Shown: one piece after another, positions 21,901 through 34,790 of the stretch
Layout of the letters: every line of letters starts with the position of its first letter
Numbering within the stretch: the first letter of the stretch is position 1
Assembly: GCF_963583255.1 (NCBI RefSeq)
Contig: NC_084807.1
Span: 6,552,872 to 6,616,871 of the forward strand
Length of the DNA: 64,000 nucleotides
Direction: 5' to 3'
Origin: Pyrus communis
Lineage: Eukaryota; Streptophyta; Magnoliopsida; Rosales; Rosaceae
Made by a program: the position numbers and the translations under genes
The notes under the pieces: model-generated
What the model saw: the letters and a program-made list of their open reading frames with translations, nothing else
The model's database searches: none
Told to the model about the DNA's origin: nothing

Positions 21901-24892
21901 ATTCTATATATGTTGTGAATGTCCTTTTGGATTTTCGAATGTATTTGACAGCATAAAATAAATATTAGTGTCTGATTTCTCAAGAAAATGAATTTTGGAA
22001 GGAAGAAATCATATTTACTTGAAATGCGGTTAGGTTTAATCAGTATCAATTAGGTTTAATAGTTAACTAAAATTATTAGAGTTTTAGTTGATAACAAGGA
22101 GGAATAATTTTTTAAGTGACAAGATGACAAAGATGACAATGAACACGATTACAAGTTCATAGCATCTTTTGAATTATATTTCAGAGTTAGGAAAAAATTT
22201 TAATGGAATTTTGGAATGCGACGTGACAGTCAAGGTGTGGCTGACTTGCCACGTGATAGCTGCTGGAGTGACCAGCAAGGAGGGGTGCTGATGGTGGTGT
22301 TATTAAGGACTGAAAGAAAAGAGCAAACAAAAAGGATGACAGAAATCAGTTTTTATTCATTTGGACACATGGCAGCGTCTAATGACATTTGGACACATGG
22401 CAGGCTGCCATTGGATGGAATAGTAAAGAGAGTTGAAGCAGTACGGTGCACCTGATCTAAATCATAAGACCTGATTGTTTTTCTTCGTTCTCGAAGCATA
22501 AGTCTCGAGAAACATTAAGAATCATGCCATCTCTTTCACTCAAACACCAAAATCAAATTATTTAAATAAAAAACCCCCAAATCAAATTATTTAAATAGAA
22601 AAAAAAGGCCCAAATCAAATTATTAAGAAAAAAAAAAAGGCCCAAATAAAATATTCTATCATAATTTTTTATGTACTTCACCAAATTCAATTCCGGATTT
22701 CTGAAGAAACAAGCATTACAATTTACAATGTGAGGTACAAGTTTCAGAGTTTACTACAGATTTCGGAATTGCCATATTGGGGATTTATGACTACATAAGC
22801 TTTAATCTTTGATTTAAAGTGTTTGTGCTGGGTAGATCCTTTTGGAATTTCAGTTGAGAATTAGGGAGCATGTTGCAGGCTTGATTTAAGTATTTGGAAT
22901 TGTTTTGTTGTTGAATCTCATTTTGGTGAGAAGTTGATGAGCTGGATTGAATTATGTAGTATGATTGACAAAACGGAAGTTGAACTTTGGACTAAAATGG
23001 TGATTTGGTATTGGAAGTCATCATAAATGATTTGGCCCCGTTTTGCTATGAAAATGGAAGAATGAATCTGAAATTTTACCCCTGTTGTACAGTTCCTGCA
23101 GCTAGAACCTTATTGTAAATTGATTTGAAGTTTTAGGGCAATTTTGTAATTTTCAGAAATGCAGGGGTAGAATGTAATTACCCAAACATTGTGGTTAATT
23201 TATGGAACTCAATTGCACAAAAAACTTAAGATTTGTCCAGCAAGGCAGCGTGTCATGGACAGCGGTTACGACAATCATGTAACTATTGTTATTTATCAAT
23301 AACCTTTTAAACTTTTATCTGCTTAAACATTTACTCGTTGAGTGATTGCATAAAAAGTTAATACTTATTTAACTGTAACTGCCTAGCCGTTTACCCTTTT
23401 TCTAACTTGTCCACACATTTTTTTAACAACTTGAAAATTAAAAAAGAAATTTGTCATAATTTCCTTTTTTTTTTACAATTAAACACCGTTATAGGTATAT
23501 TTAACATGTATTTCCATATTTCAATCTTTTAAGTAGTTATATTATTTCAATAATTGAAATAGTAGTTTACTAACGATACTTTTAAGTGTCATCAATGATA
23601 GTAATATAATATATTTGCTAAAAATTGAAATAATAAGTATTACGTGGACATGGAACATATGCAAACCTCATATAAAAAAATAAAAATAAAAGGTTTATGA
23701 ACTACTATCAATATAGATGCAAAAACACATGATAGGATCATTAATCCAATAGTTAATAACTGTTAGGAATAAGTAATTATAATCTTTTACTGCTTTCAAC
23801 TGATATTTTTCATCCCCTTGGAAATTAAGGACAAAAGTAAAATCCACAGCCACAAATCCAATGAAACTCCTTTGTCTTTCAATTTGAAGAACGAAAAGCA
23901 CTCAATCTCAGCGACAAAGCAAACAGACAGTGGCAATATAGTTTTTAGGTTTTTTTATTTTTTATTTTTTTTAAATTTTACATATATTAAAATAAACAAT
24001 TAAATGGGTAATCATTGTAATATTCATTACTACCTATTTAAATTTCACAGGTAAACGGGTTATACCCATGACCATTTATATGTTTGAACGGTTACTCATA
24101 ACTGTAACCGTGAGTTTTAAATGGGTAGGTAACCGCGATTACCCATACCAATAGGTATTTTGCCCATCTATACTCTTAGGTAAGCCCAAAGTGTTCATGA
24201 TTTTATTGGGTAGTTTGAGACTTGCGACAAAGAGTTAAGCAAGATGACTAACAAAAGGGGAAATTAGGATGACTGTGTTATGGGAGTTAGTTTGTATGAA
24301 AGAACATGCCAACCACCAGTGCAGTAGTAAAATACTAGATATGGGACGTGCAGGTCCACGTGCTTTATTATATGAATTAATGGGAATACATGAAGAGTTT
24401 GCATTACATTCATGTATTGGTTTTGATAAGGTTTGATATTTGATTATATTATTCCATGACACTTAATGTAGTTTAATCAATTTACTATGGTAAAGTTATG
24501 TTCCTACTTAACTGTTGAAGTTCACCCCACGAATTAGACAGTCAAGAGGGTAGGCAAGATTAGATTGAATTAGATGTGAGGTTAGAAGTTTAATTTATTT
24601 ATTTTCTTTGTACCCATGTAAAGAGTTCTTAAGTTTCTTTTTATAAGAAGAACCTATTTTTCACTCTGTTTCAGTTTCTTTTTATTCTATTTAATTTAAT
24701 TTAATTTTTTTTTTTTTTTTTTACTTTTGGGTCACGTTGGAATTCATGATTTTCCAGCGACTTGGGTCCTGTTGTGACACAAACGCACCCTAAGTTTAAC
24801 GATTAGGGACAATGATGTGCGTACTATATTGAAAGCATAAGTGAAATTCAGTTATCTCTATTTTATTAGGCTTAACAGAATATAAAAAAAAA
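21901..24892. other. large intron of the NLR gene, no gene recognised
   Basis: The body of a 3149-bp intron. It is AT-rich. Around 22240-22450 there is a less AT-rich stretch with two direct repeats of TTTGGACACATGGCAG. Around 24050-24170, GGTTAC/GTAACC motifs occur in both orientations, hinting at an old hAT-like insertion whose two ends I could not pair. Confidence 0.45.
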
Positions 24893-26499
24893 TTATGATA
24901 ATAGAGTTGGCTGAGAAGTGAGAAACATACTTGTTCGATGTCTCCCAGAGATTGCTATCTTCTTAAACAGTTCCCAACTTTCCTTGTCATCTAGCTCACG
25001 AGATGGATGAACAAAACCATTTTCTCTAGCAATTTCAGCAACGTCCTTCTTTCGAGTGGTGAGTAATATACGACTCTTTGTTTCCGCACCTCCTGGAAAT
25101 CCAGGTTCTAAAGATTTCCATGCATCACAAGTCCAAACGTCATCAAGAACCACCAAACATTTCTTTTCTTTTTGGATGCTACAAAGCTTCCCTACTATTT
25201 GATTCTTATTCATTCCTTTAGTTTCATCTTTGGTGTCTTGAGTAAGCTGGATAAAAATATCTTCCAAAACCTCTTTTCCTTGACATTGTTGTGACACACA
25301 CACCCAAGCAAAACAATCGAAGTGACGCTTAACTTCATTGTGACGATAAACTTGTTTTGCAAGAGTGGTCTTCCCTGAACCGCCCATCCCCCAAATAGAT
25401 ACAATTTTGGGGCAGTTTTCTTCTTTCACCAAATGCGTGGCTAGTATCTCCACGTCCTCCTCTAACCCGACAACATCATGTTCAATAACATGAGGATAAG
25501 TTTGCCTATGTTCCTTTTGCTTCTCAAAAGTAGTGGCACCTTCATATGGTGTGCCCGTTATTTGCTGGATGTTATAACCTGGCAATTTCGACCTTATATC
25601 GAAAAGTTTGGCCGTAATGCTCCTAATTTCTGAACCTACCTTGTGACGATTAACGACTTCGTTAAGGATGCAACCAAACCTTTTCAGAACAAGCTTCACA
25701 CTTCCTCCCCTTTTGAGAACCACTTTCAAGGCAAAAGATTCAACGACATCCTCCAAATCATAAGCAGCCTCTCTTATAGTTTGAACCCCAATGCGTACTA
25801 CTTCACTGTCTTCTTTTTTTGCATCTGCATCTTTCAGGAAGCTCTGGATCAAAAGTAGCTCGGTTTGTGCATGCGCAATTTGATCGCGGACTCCGCACAA
25901 TAACTTCACCTCCTCAACGAGACCACCTTTGAGCCCTTCGATTACCATTGAAACTACCGCCTCAGCCATATTTCTAGCTTCTGCCAAAAAGAAAAAATAA
26001 TTAAACTAGCTTTCTTTTTCGACTTTTGTTGCTCTTATAGTTTAAAGTGGTTAACTGGAGAAGTCTCTTCTGTTTTTCTCCTCATTCACATGCTCTTTAT
26101 TCAATTGGATTTGTACAATTAACGGTCAACTATTCATCATTTTCTATAATTTATTATGAAATTATGATTTTAGCTCCTCAAATTTAATTTTCTCTACGTA
26201 AAACTTGACATAATTTGTTTACTCGAAGAAAATCTAGTGATTAGGATCCACACAAGCAATTTCAACTATGCTTGACTTTTTACATTTTATGTTTTTTAAA
26301 TGCCGAAAATACCCTTATTGTATATTTTATGTACACAATTAATTTTATGCGGATTATAAGGTGGATTAATGATTTTGCGCTAAAAAAAAAAAGAAAAAGA
26401 ATAGGAGAAAAAAGACATAATGTTATAAATTCATTGCATATTAAGTTCAAATACAAGAACTTTTATTTTATTTTTTGAAATTGAATGATATCATTAATT

Positions 26500-26855
26500 A
26501 TCTTTTTAGTTAAAATAGTCTCTGAGATTTGCATAACTTCTTACTTTGGTCCCTGAGATTTGAATCAATGAAAGTGGTCCTTGAGATTGTCCACCATCAA
26601 TCATTTTGGTCATTCAGTGAAAAATTATGTTAAATAAGGATCAAAATGACAAAACTACCCTAATTCAATAAACAATAAGTCAAAATGATTTGACAAATTT
26701 TTCATTTTATTATTATTATTTTATGGAGATTTTTCATGGAATGACCAAAATGATTGGTTGTGGACAAACTCAAGAGCCAATTCTATCAAATTCAAATCTT
26801 AGGGACCAAAGTAAGGAATTATGCAAATCTCAGAGACTATTTTGTCTAAAAAGCC
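26500..26855. mobile_element. Mutator-type MITE (356 bp)
   Basis: Long terminal inverted repeats: about 65 bp starting CTTTTTAGTTAAAATAGTC on the left match the reverse complement of the right end, including AGTCTCTGAGATTTGCATAA and ACTTTGGTCCC. A perfect 9-bp target duplication, TCATTAATT, flanks it at 26491-26499 and 26856-26864. Nine bp is typical of Mutator-like elements. It is non-coding. It lies about 530 bp upstream of the NLR start codon, so it may affect that promoter. Confidence 0.85.
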
Positions 26856-26864
26856 TCATTAATT

Positions 26865-28162
26865 TGATCAAGGATTGCAATAAATCTTGAATATTAGTGC
26901 TTATTTTCTCAATTTAAATAATAAAAGAAAGACTTGTTAGATTAGAACCCCACATATTGTTGAATACGTTTCATATTTAATTTTTTTTAATTCGAATTTA
27001 TTTTCATACACCTGCATACTTCACACTTCACACCCTACACTCCACATATTGTTTAATACCTTCACACTTCACACTCTCAACATACACCTTAAATTTTTTA
27101 CATACACCCTACACTCTTTACATCATAAAAGCAAATGCATGAAGTCAACCAAAGATCTTATTTGTTTCTTCGAATAATGAGATGGTTTGTTTGTTGTTTC
27201 TTCTCCCTTTCAAATAATGAAGATATAGACTTGATAATTCCCCATTAACGGAAAAAAAATAATTGAGAATCCATCACTTTGTAGCAAAGAGAGATCAAAA
27301 AATGCATTGCACAATTGGTTCTGCATTAACTTCATGAATACTATTTTTGGGTTGCTTCATACTTTCCCAGAAGCTTTCCTACTCTTTGATAATGAAAAAT
27401 TAAGAAAATTTCAGCAAAAAGCTACTGAAAACTACTATAATATTCGACAGGAAGTTACCTAAATCTTTTAAAATTTGCTACTTCCCTCCATTGCTTCATA
27501 AAATTCTAACCGCATCAAAAGAAATAAGACATTAATTTTCCTCCCTTATCATTAGAACTTAGTTACTGTAAAACCCATGTTCACCCAGAAATAAAATATT
27601 AAACCCACTTATAAAATAAAGCATATATAAAATATTGTTGTGTATGAAACATTCCGTGCTACTTGAACTTCTGAAAGAAAGTATGCACAAACTAACCTTA
27701 AGAATCTGACTTAACAATTATATGCTATATGTGTATAAATCTGCAAGTTAATAATTTACCTACAAGAATACCACCCATTTTATTTTTGCGAATTAACCAC
27801 TCAAACTCTATTTTTAGTGTGAATTTACGACCTTTATTAATTTTCATAAATAATACGATCAATACGTTACTTTAGTATGAATTACCTCCTCCATAAATTT
27901 TGGAAAGAAATTATGTACAAACAACACATGCCTCGCACACAAGCCTTTTTCAATAACATTTTTCGTCATTTCAATTGACAGCCTCAAAGGTAAAATTTGC
28001 ATGTACAAATAACTTCAATGCAAGTATGCATGCGGATGAGCAGTAGCCAATGTAATCTTACCCCAAGTCCGTGTTGTGACGCTTGCCAGGAGGAAGTTGT
28101 GTATGGAATCTTTGATTTGAGGTCCACCAATTTTCTGGTCTTCGCTCTCGCTAGGGATGGGC
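26865..28162. other. intergenic, nothing recognised
   Basis: AT-rich DNA with CACTTCACACT-type short repeats near 27010-27120. An open frame at 27997-28260 resembles no family I know. No TE termini were seen. Confidence 0.45.
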
Positions 28163-30298
28163 AAAGATCACATCCATGCTTTTGGCAAAGATCAAAGTTG
28201 GAATGGCCCGTTCTTTCGTTCTTTCATTCTTTCTATATTTCTCTTTTTCTTTTTGCATGAAAAGTCACAATATTGAAGACACTTTACATCAAAATATAAA
28301 GGAAAAGAAAACAAGTAGTGAATTAAATAGTTAGAGTTTTCTTTTTTAAAACTGTTGCGTTTTGTATTTAAACTCTTTCACCTTTGGTGGGTTTTTCTTG
28401 ATTTGTTCTCCATAATTTTATATTTTCCAATTGGCCACGAATTCCTATTTGCTTCTTTTTCCTTCAAGCCCCTTTCATCCACCACCTCATCTTTACAAAT
28501 CACAAGTCACAACACCCAGTCAACCTTGATCATCTCCACTGTGATCTTGCCACGTGGAATGATCTGAAAGTTAGATAACCATCTCCACCAATAATCTCTC
28601 AGTCTCGATCAACCAGGCTACAGCAACAGACCCTGTTCGTACAGTTTTGTTAGGGGACCCACACCCACCAAAACCATTGAAGCCGAGGGATCCACCTGAC
28701 TCAGGACCATGCTGGCTCTACGTCAAGGTCCTTTTCTCCCGGGCCCATGACCATTGGTTGTGCCCCACGGGCAGGGACCAGGCTCTCCTTCCTTTCAGCC
28801 GGTTACACGTGTACCCTACAAAACAACCGCGTAGCTCCGTCGACAATCACACATGCTACGTTCCATAATTACCATGTGGTTTCTTTCCGCGTGGACCCTA
28901 CCATAGATGAAGAAATGCTATTTGTGTCAAATGATTTAGCAAATGTGATTTGCGAAACAAATTTTTTTTTTCTTATCATATATTTTTGTTATATTTTTAC
29001 TAAAAGTAAGACTCATTAATATACGTAGATTGTATTTTTATTACAATAATAATATAAATAATGGTACAAATTATTGTAAACATTTCTAGTTTAAACGTGA
29101 TTCTGTAAATCTTATATTAGATTAGATTCTAGTTATCTTTTCCTATTACAACTTGTATTACTTGGGAAAGAATAAATATCTCATCTCATTTTACTAATAT
29201 AAATAAGGGCACAATATAGGAGGATAACAACATACTTTCCCTTATAATTCTATAAATACATTTCTCTCAACCTCTCTCCCTTTACCACCGGCCCTTTTTA
29301 ACCTTGTCAGATAAAATAAACCACAACACAAATAAATAATATGAGTAATATTACTCTTTTGCAAAATGTGCGCCAATTGCTAGATCATTTCTTTTATAGC
29401 TGGCTAATATTGTTTTATTCATTATAATGTGTGGGTTGCTGTCTGACGTTATTTTGGTAGCTATTTGATGGAGCGAGTCGATTTTATTAGAGTTCTGGCG
29501 AATTAATTTTCACTGTTTACGTGGACTTCTTAAAGATACCACTCAGTTTCAATTAGTTGTGATTTTGTATAGTAGGACATAATTTATTTAGTAGTTTTCT
29601 GGATGTAATGTACAATTACTTAGTTTACGCTTAGTCGAAAATAAGTAAATTCTATTTTTCCTAAATCGCTTGACATGGTTGGCAACTTTTGTTTTAAAAC
29701 ATAAATGAGTGTAAATACATTACTTGTATAAGTAGTTTGGTAAATATAAATACAAGCACTTTACGGTATGTACAGTGCGTGCATTCACAAAGTGTTTGAC
29801 ATGTAATTTTATTTTTGGCATTTCAGAGTATTCGATACACTGAATATTTTAATCATTAGATTTTAATTTTTATATTTTTAAATAAAAAATATAAATATTA
29901 AAACATATAAATATTTTAACAGTCTGAAATCGTGTTTTTTTTTACTTTCCATTTTTTTATGAATTTATTTCCATATAAAAAAAAAAGAATATATATACAC
30001 ACACACTAGCATTTGTCTACACACTTTCTGTTTATGAACATATTTTTTTAGAAAATGAGAAGGAGAGAGGGAGAGAGAGAACGTGGAGGGAGTGGTAGGT
30101 TTTTGTTTATGGTTTATTTATTTATTTATTTTAATATTAGAGGTATTTTAACATCACCTGGAGGTGAGGCTTCAATAAAAAACACTAAAATTTGAATATG
30201 TGAAATTACATTATTGCCCATCATTTTATTTGTGTGATAGAAGACTAATTTGTCTTTTCATCCTCTTTTAGTTGACAAATAGGGTTTTATTAATTAGT

Positions 30299-30300
<2 letters not shown>

Positions 30301-30350
<50 letters not shown>
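30301..30350. repeat. (TA)n microsatellite
   Basis: Twenty-five TA units in array copy 1. The corresponding place in copy 3 (about 34678-34690) has only about six, so the tract has changed since duplication. Confidence 0.95.
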
Positions 30351-30355
<5 letters not shown>

Positions 30356-31993
30356 TGAAATTTGGGCAAATGATCTCGCAGTTTCACTAGGTGCAGTGGC
30401 TTTTGCTATTTAAAATTAATTAAGAAGTCTTGAGTTTGAAATGCTATGTCCTTTTCTTCCGGGCCCATGACCATTGGTCATGCCCCACGGCAGGGACCAG
30501 GCTCTCCTTCCTTTCAACCGGTTACACGTCCCTACAAAACAATCGCGTAGCTTCGTCGACAATCACACATGCCACGTTCCATAATTTCCATGTGGTTTCT
30601 TTCCGCGCGGACCCAACCATAGATGAAGAAATGCTATTTGTGTCAAATGATTAAGCAAATGTGATTTGCGAAACAAATTCTTTTTTCTTATCATATATTT
30701 TTGTTATATTTTTAATAAAAGTAAGACTCATTAACATACGTAGATTGTATTTTTATTACAATAATAATATAAAGTGAATTTCCAATAAAAGCTAGCAAAA
30801 TGGTGGTACATTCTCATTAAAAGTAAAATCTTGGTTAGTTGTCAAAATAAATTCTTTAAGGGATATTTGCAAAAAAGAAGAAGAAGAAAAAGTTATAAAT
30901 ATTTTGTAAAGATCACATCCATGCTTTTGGCAAAGATCAAAGTTGGAATGGCCCATTCTTTCATTCCTTCTGTATTTCTCTTTTTGTTTTCGCATGAAAA
31001 GTCACAATATTGAAGACACTTTACATCAAAATATAAAGGAAAAGAAAACAAGTAGTGAATTAAATAGTTAGAGTTTTCTTTTTTCAAACTGTTGCGTTTT
31101 GTATTTAAACTCTTTCACCTTTTTTAACTAAAGATTAGAGCATAATTTTTTTTGTAATAAAAAAAAACACACAATAAAAATTATACAAGAATCTCTTTGA
31201 ACCAACATCCTTTGACAAGTAAAGAAAGATGATCGACCACTAACAAATTTTACAAATTAACCATCCCTTCAGTTTCAATAGGATGTTCTTTGCCTTTTAA
31301 TATCAACCAAACAAAAAACAATAATTTCTTTGGTGGGTTTTTCTTGATTTGTTCTCCATAATTTTATATTTTCCAATTGGCCACGATTTCCTATTTGCTT
31401 CATTTTCCTTCAAGCCCCTCTCATCCACCACCTCATCTTTACAAATCACAACACCCAGTCAACCTTGATCACCTCCACTGTGATCTTGCCACGTGGAATG
31501 ATCTGAAAGCTAGATAACAATCTCCACCAATAATCTCTCAGTTTTGATCAATCAAGCTACAGCAACAGACCCTGTTCGTACAGTTTTGTTAGGGGACCCA
31601 CACCACACCCACCAAAACCATTGAAGCCGAGGGATCCACCTGACTCAGGACCATGCTAGCTCTACGTCAAGGTACTTTTCTCCCGGGCCCATGACCATTG
31701 GTCGTGCCCCACGGGCAGGGACCAGGCTCTCCTTCCTTTCAGCCGGTTACACGTGTGCCCTACAAAACAACCGCGTAGCTCCGTCGACAATCACACATGC
31801 TACCTTCCATAATTTCCATGTGGTTTCTTTCCGCGTGGACCCTACCATAGATGGAGAAATGCTATTTGTGTCAAATGATTAAGCAAATGTGAATTGCGAA
31901 ACAAAATTTTTTTTCTTATCATATATTCGTGTTATATTTTTAATAAAAGTAAGACTCATTAACATACGTGGATTGTATTTTTATTAAAATAAT

Positions 31994-32464
31994 TGTGACA
32001 TCCCACATCGTCTAGGGAAGTGATGGATTGTATTTTTATTAAAATAATTGTGACATCCCACATCGTCTAGGGAAGTGATCCTTATATGTATATTCCCATC
32101 TCTACTTAGCACGAGAGCTTTTGAGAGCTCACTAGCTTCGGGTTCCCTGGGAACTCCGAAGTTAAGCAAGTAGCGCTCGAGAACACTCTCGTGATGGGTG
32201 ACCCACTGGGAAGTCCTTATATGTATATTCTTATCCTACCTAGCACGAGGCCTTTTGAGAGCTCACTGGCTTCGGGTTCCGTAGGAACTCCGAAGTTAAG
32301 AGAGAAGAGGGCTTGAGCAATCCCATGATGGGTGACCCACTGAGAAGTTGCTCGTGAGTTCCCAAAAACAAAACCGTGAGGGAATGATAAGCCCAAAGCG
32401 GACAATATCGTGCTACGGTGATGGAGCGGGCCCGAAAAATGGTCCCCCGGGCCGGGATGTGACA
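31994..32464 (+). mobile_element. Cassandra-type TRIM solo LTR with doubled 5S-like module
   Basis: TGTGACATCCC...GGGATGTGACA flanked by the 5-bp duplication ATAAT (31989-31993 and 32465-32469). The body contains 5S rRNA-like promoter elements, GAACTCCGAAGTTAAG and GATGGGTGACC, the hallmark of the Cassandra family. The module occurs twice, about 32089-32212 and 32213-32345, each starting CCTTATATGTATATTC. A 55-bp tandem duplication also spans the left junction, repeating flank plus LTR start (31994-32048 and 32049 on). There is no internal region, so this is a solo LTR. Confidence 0.9.
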
Positions 32465-34790
32465 ATAATAATATAAAGTGAATTTCCAATAAAAACTAAC
32501 AAAAATGGTGGTACATTCACGTTAAAAGTAAAATCTTGGTTAGTTGTCAAAATAAATTCTTTAAGGGATATTTGCAAAAATCCTAATTGTCCAAGTAGTG
32601 TTTGTGCAAAATTCCCATCGAATTTTATTAAAACGAAGAAGAAGGAGAAGAAGAAGAAGAAAAAGTTATGGATATTTTGTAAAGATCATATCCATGCCTT
32701 TGGCAAAGATCAAAGTTGGAATGGCCCGTTCTTTCATTCTTTCTATATTTCTCTTTTTTTTTTTGCATGAAAAGTCACAATATTGAAGACACTTTATATC
32801 AAAATATAAAGGAAAAGAAAACAAGTAGTGAATTAAATAGTTAGAGTTTTCTTTTTTCAAACTGTTGCGTTTTGTATTTAAACTCATCCACCACCTCATC
32901 TTTACAAATCACAACACCCAGTCAACCTTGATCACCTCCACTGTGATCTTGCCACGTGGAATGATCTGAAAGTTAGATAACCATCTCCACCAATAATCTC
33001 TCAGTCTCGATCAACCAGGCTACAGCAACAGACCCTGTTCGTACAGTTTTGTTAGGGGACCCACACCCACCAAAACCATTGAAGCCGAGGGATCCACCTG
33101 ACTCAGGACCATGCTGGCTCTACGTCAAGGTCCTTTTCTCCAGGGCCCATGACCATTGGTCGTGCCCCACAGGCAGGGACCAGGCTCTCCTTCCTTTCAG
33201 CCGGTTACACGTGTGCCCTACAAAACAACCGCGTAGCTCCGTCGACAATCACACATGCTACGTTCCATAATTTCCATGTGGTTTCTTTCCGCGTGTACCC
33301 TACCATAGATGAAGAAATGCTATTTGTGTCAAATGATAAAGCAAATGTGATTTGCGAAACAAATTTTTTTTTTTCTTTATCATATATTTGTGTTATATTT
33401 TTAATAAAAGTAAGACTCATTAATATACGCGGATTGCATTTTTATTACAATAATAGTATAAATAATGGTACAAATTGTTGTAAACATTCCTAGTTTAAAC
33501 GTGATTCTAGTTATTTTTTCCTATTACAACTTGTATTACTTGGAGAAGAATGAATATCTCCTCTCATTTTATTAATATAAATAAAGGCACAATATAGGAG
33601 GGATAACAACACATATTCCCTTACAATTCAACAAATACATTTCTCTCAACCTCTCTCCCTCTACCACCGGCCCCTTTTAACCTTGTCAGATAAAATAAAC
33701 CACAACATAAATAAATAATAAGAGTAATATTACTCTTTTGCAAAATGTGCGCCAATTGCTAGATCATTTCTTTTATAGCTGGCTAATATTGTTTTATTCT
33801 TTATAATGTGTGGGTTGCTGTCTGACGTTATTTTGGTAGCCATTTGATGGAGCAAGTCGATTTTATTAGAGTTCTGGCGAATTAATTTTCACTGTTTACG
33901 TGGACTTCTTAAAGATACTACTCAGTTTCAATTAGTTGTGATTTTGTGTAGTAGGACATAATTTATTTAGTAGTTTTCTGGATGTAATGTACAATTACTT
34001 AGTTTCCGCTTAGTCGAAAATAAGTAATTCTATTTTTCCTAAATCGCTCGACATGGTTGGCAACTTTTGTTTTAAAACATAAATGAGTGTAAATACACTA
34101 CTTGTATAAGTCTACTTTGGTAAATATAAATACAAGCACTTTACGGTATGTACTGACAGTGCGTGCATTTCACAAAGTGTTTGACATGTAATTTTATTTT
34201 TGGCATTTTAGAGTATTCGATACACAGAATATTTTAATCATTAGATTTTAATGTTTATAATTTTAAATAAAATTATAAAGATTAAAACATATAAATATTT
34301 TAACCGTCTGAAATCGTTTTTTTTTTTACTTTCCATTTTTTTATGAATTTATTTCCATGTAAAAAAAGAATATATATACACACACACACTAGCATTTGTC
34401 TACACACTTTGTGTTTATGAACACATTTTTTTAGAAAATGAGAAGGAGAGAGGGAGAGAGAGAACGTGGAGGGAGTGGTAGGTTTTTGTTTTTGGTTTAT
34501 TTATTTATTTTAATATTAGAGGTATTTTAACATCACCTAGAGGTGAGGCTTTAATAAAAACAGTAAAATTTGGACGTGTGAAATTACATTATTGCCCATC
34601 ATTTTATTTGTGTGATAGAAGACTAATTTGTCTTTTCACCATCTTTTGGTTGACAGAGAGGGTTTTATTAATTAGTGTATATATATATATAGTTATGAAA
34701 TTTGGGCAAATGATCTCGCAGTTTCACTAGATGCAGTGGCTTTTGCTATTTAAAATTAATTAGGAGGTCTTGAGTTTGAAATGCTATGTG

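Larger units (their letters stand above)
20040..25969 (-). pseudogene. CC-NB-LRR disease resistance gene, RPP8/RPP13-like, one nonsense codon
   Basis: Intracellular immune receptor. Exon 1 is 25969-24931 (346 codons plus 1 nt). The donor is CAA|GTATGT, the intron 21782-24930, and exon 2 starts at 21781 after TTTTCCAG; the joined frame is exact. Seen in order: coiled-coil N-terminus with EDVID-like YDLEDVVE (70-77); P-loop GMGGSGKTT (194-202); kinase-2 CLVVLDDVW (271-279); RNBS-B SRILLTTR (299-306); GLPLA (366-370); CFLYLGHFPEDYEIP; LHDLMRDL (510-517) where MHD is usual; then LRRs. Codon 690 is TAG (20751-20753) after LGNL, where related proteins have Gln. The same frame then continues without a break to 20040 (QIQED), so the full gene would be 926 aa. 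The ATG at 25967-25969 is the first in frame. The product is probably truncated after a few LRRs unless the stop is a sequencing error. Confidence 0.88.
28163..34790. repeat. tandem segmental array of a G-box-rich non-coding unit
   Basis: Four copies of one segment: copy 1 (28163-30420), a 5'-truncated copy (30437-30905), copy 2 (30906-32686, containing a Cassandra LTR) and copy 3 (32687-34790). Each full copy begins GATCACATCCATGC (GATCATATCCATGC in copy 3) and includes CCACGTGG, TACACGTGT and a conserved block around CCGCGTAGCTCCGTCGACAA. Copies 1 and 3 share a ~1.4 kb tail with CTATAAATA. The truncated copy and copy 2 share a different tail with a GAA-rich stretch. The alternation suggests unequal crossing over. 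A small frame (MLGDPHPPKPLKPRDPPD) is open in copies 1 and 3, but nothing supports translation. It resembles a duplicated promoter region, but no parent gene was recognised. Confidence 0.8.

Noticed and set aside
23230..24175. Possible hAT element in the NLR intron, suggested by GTAACC/GGTTAC motifs and ATAGATGGGCAAAATACC on the minus strand at the right side
   Set aside because: No matching left terminus or 8-bp duplication could be found.
28647..28868. Open frame MLGDPHPPKPLKPRDPPD, also present at 33049
   Set aside because: It recurs because the DNA is duplicated. The third copy (near 31600) is not open over the same length and no family was recognised.
32108..32350. Two 5S rRNA-like segments
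   Set aside because: They lack the conserved 5S ends and lie within TGTGACA LTR termini with a target duplication, so they belong to a Cassandra LTR and are not 5S genes.
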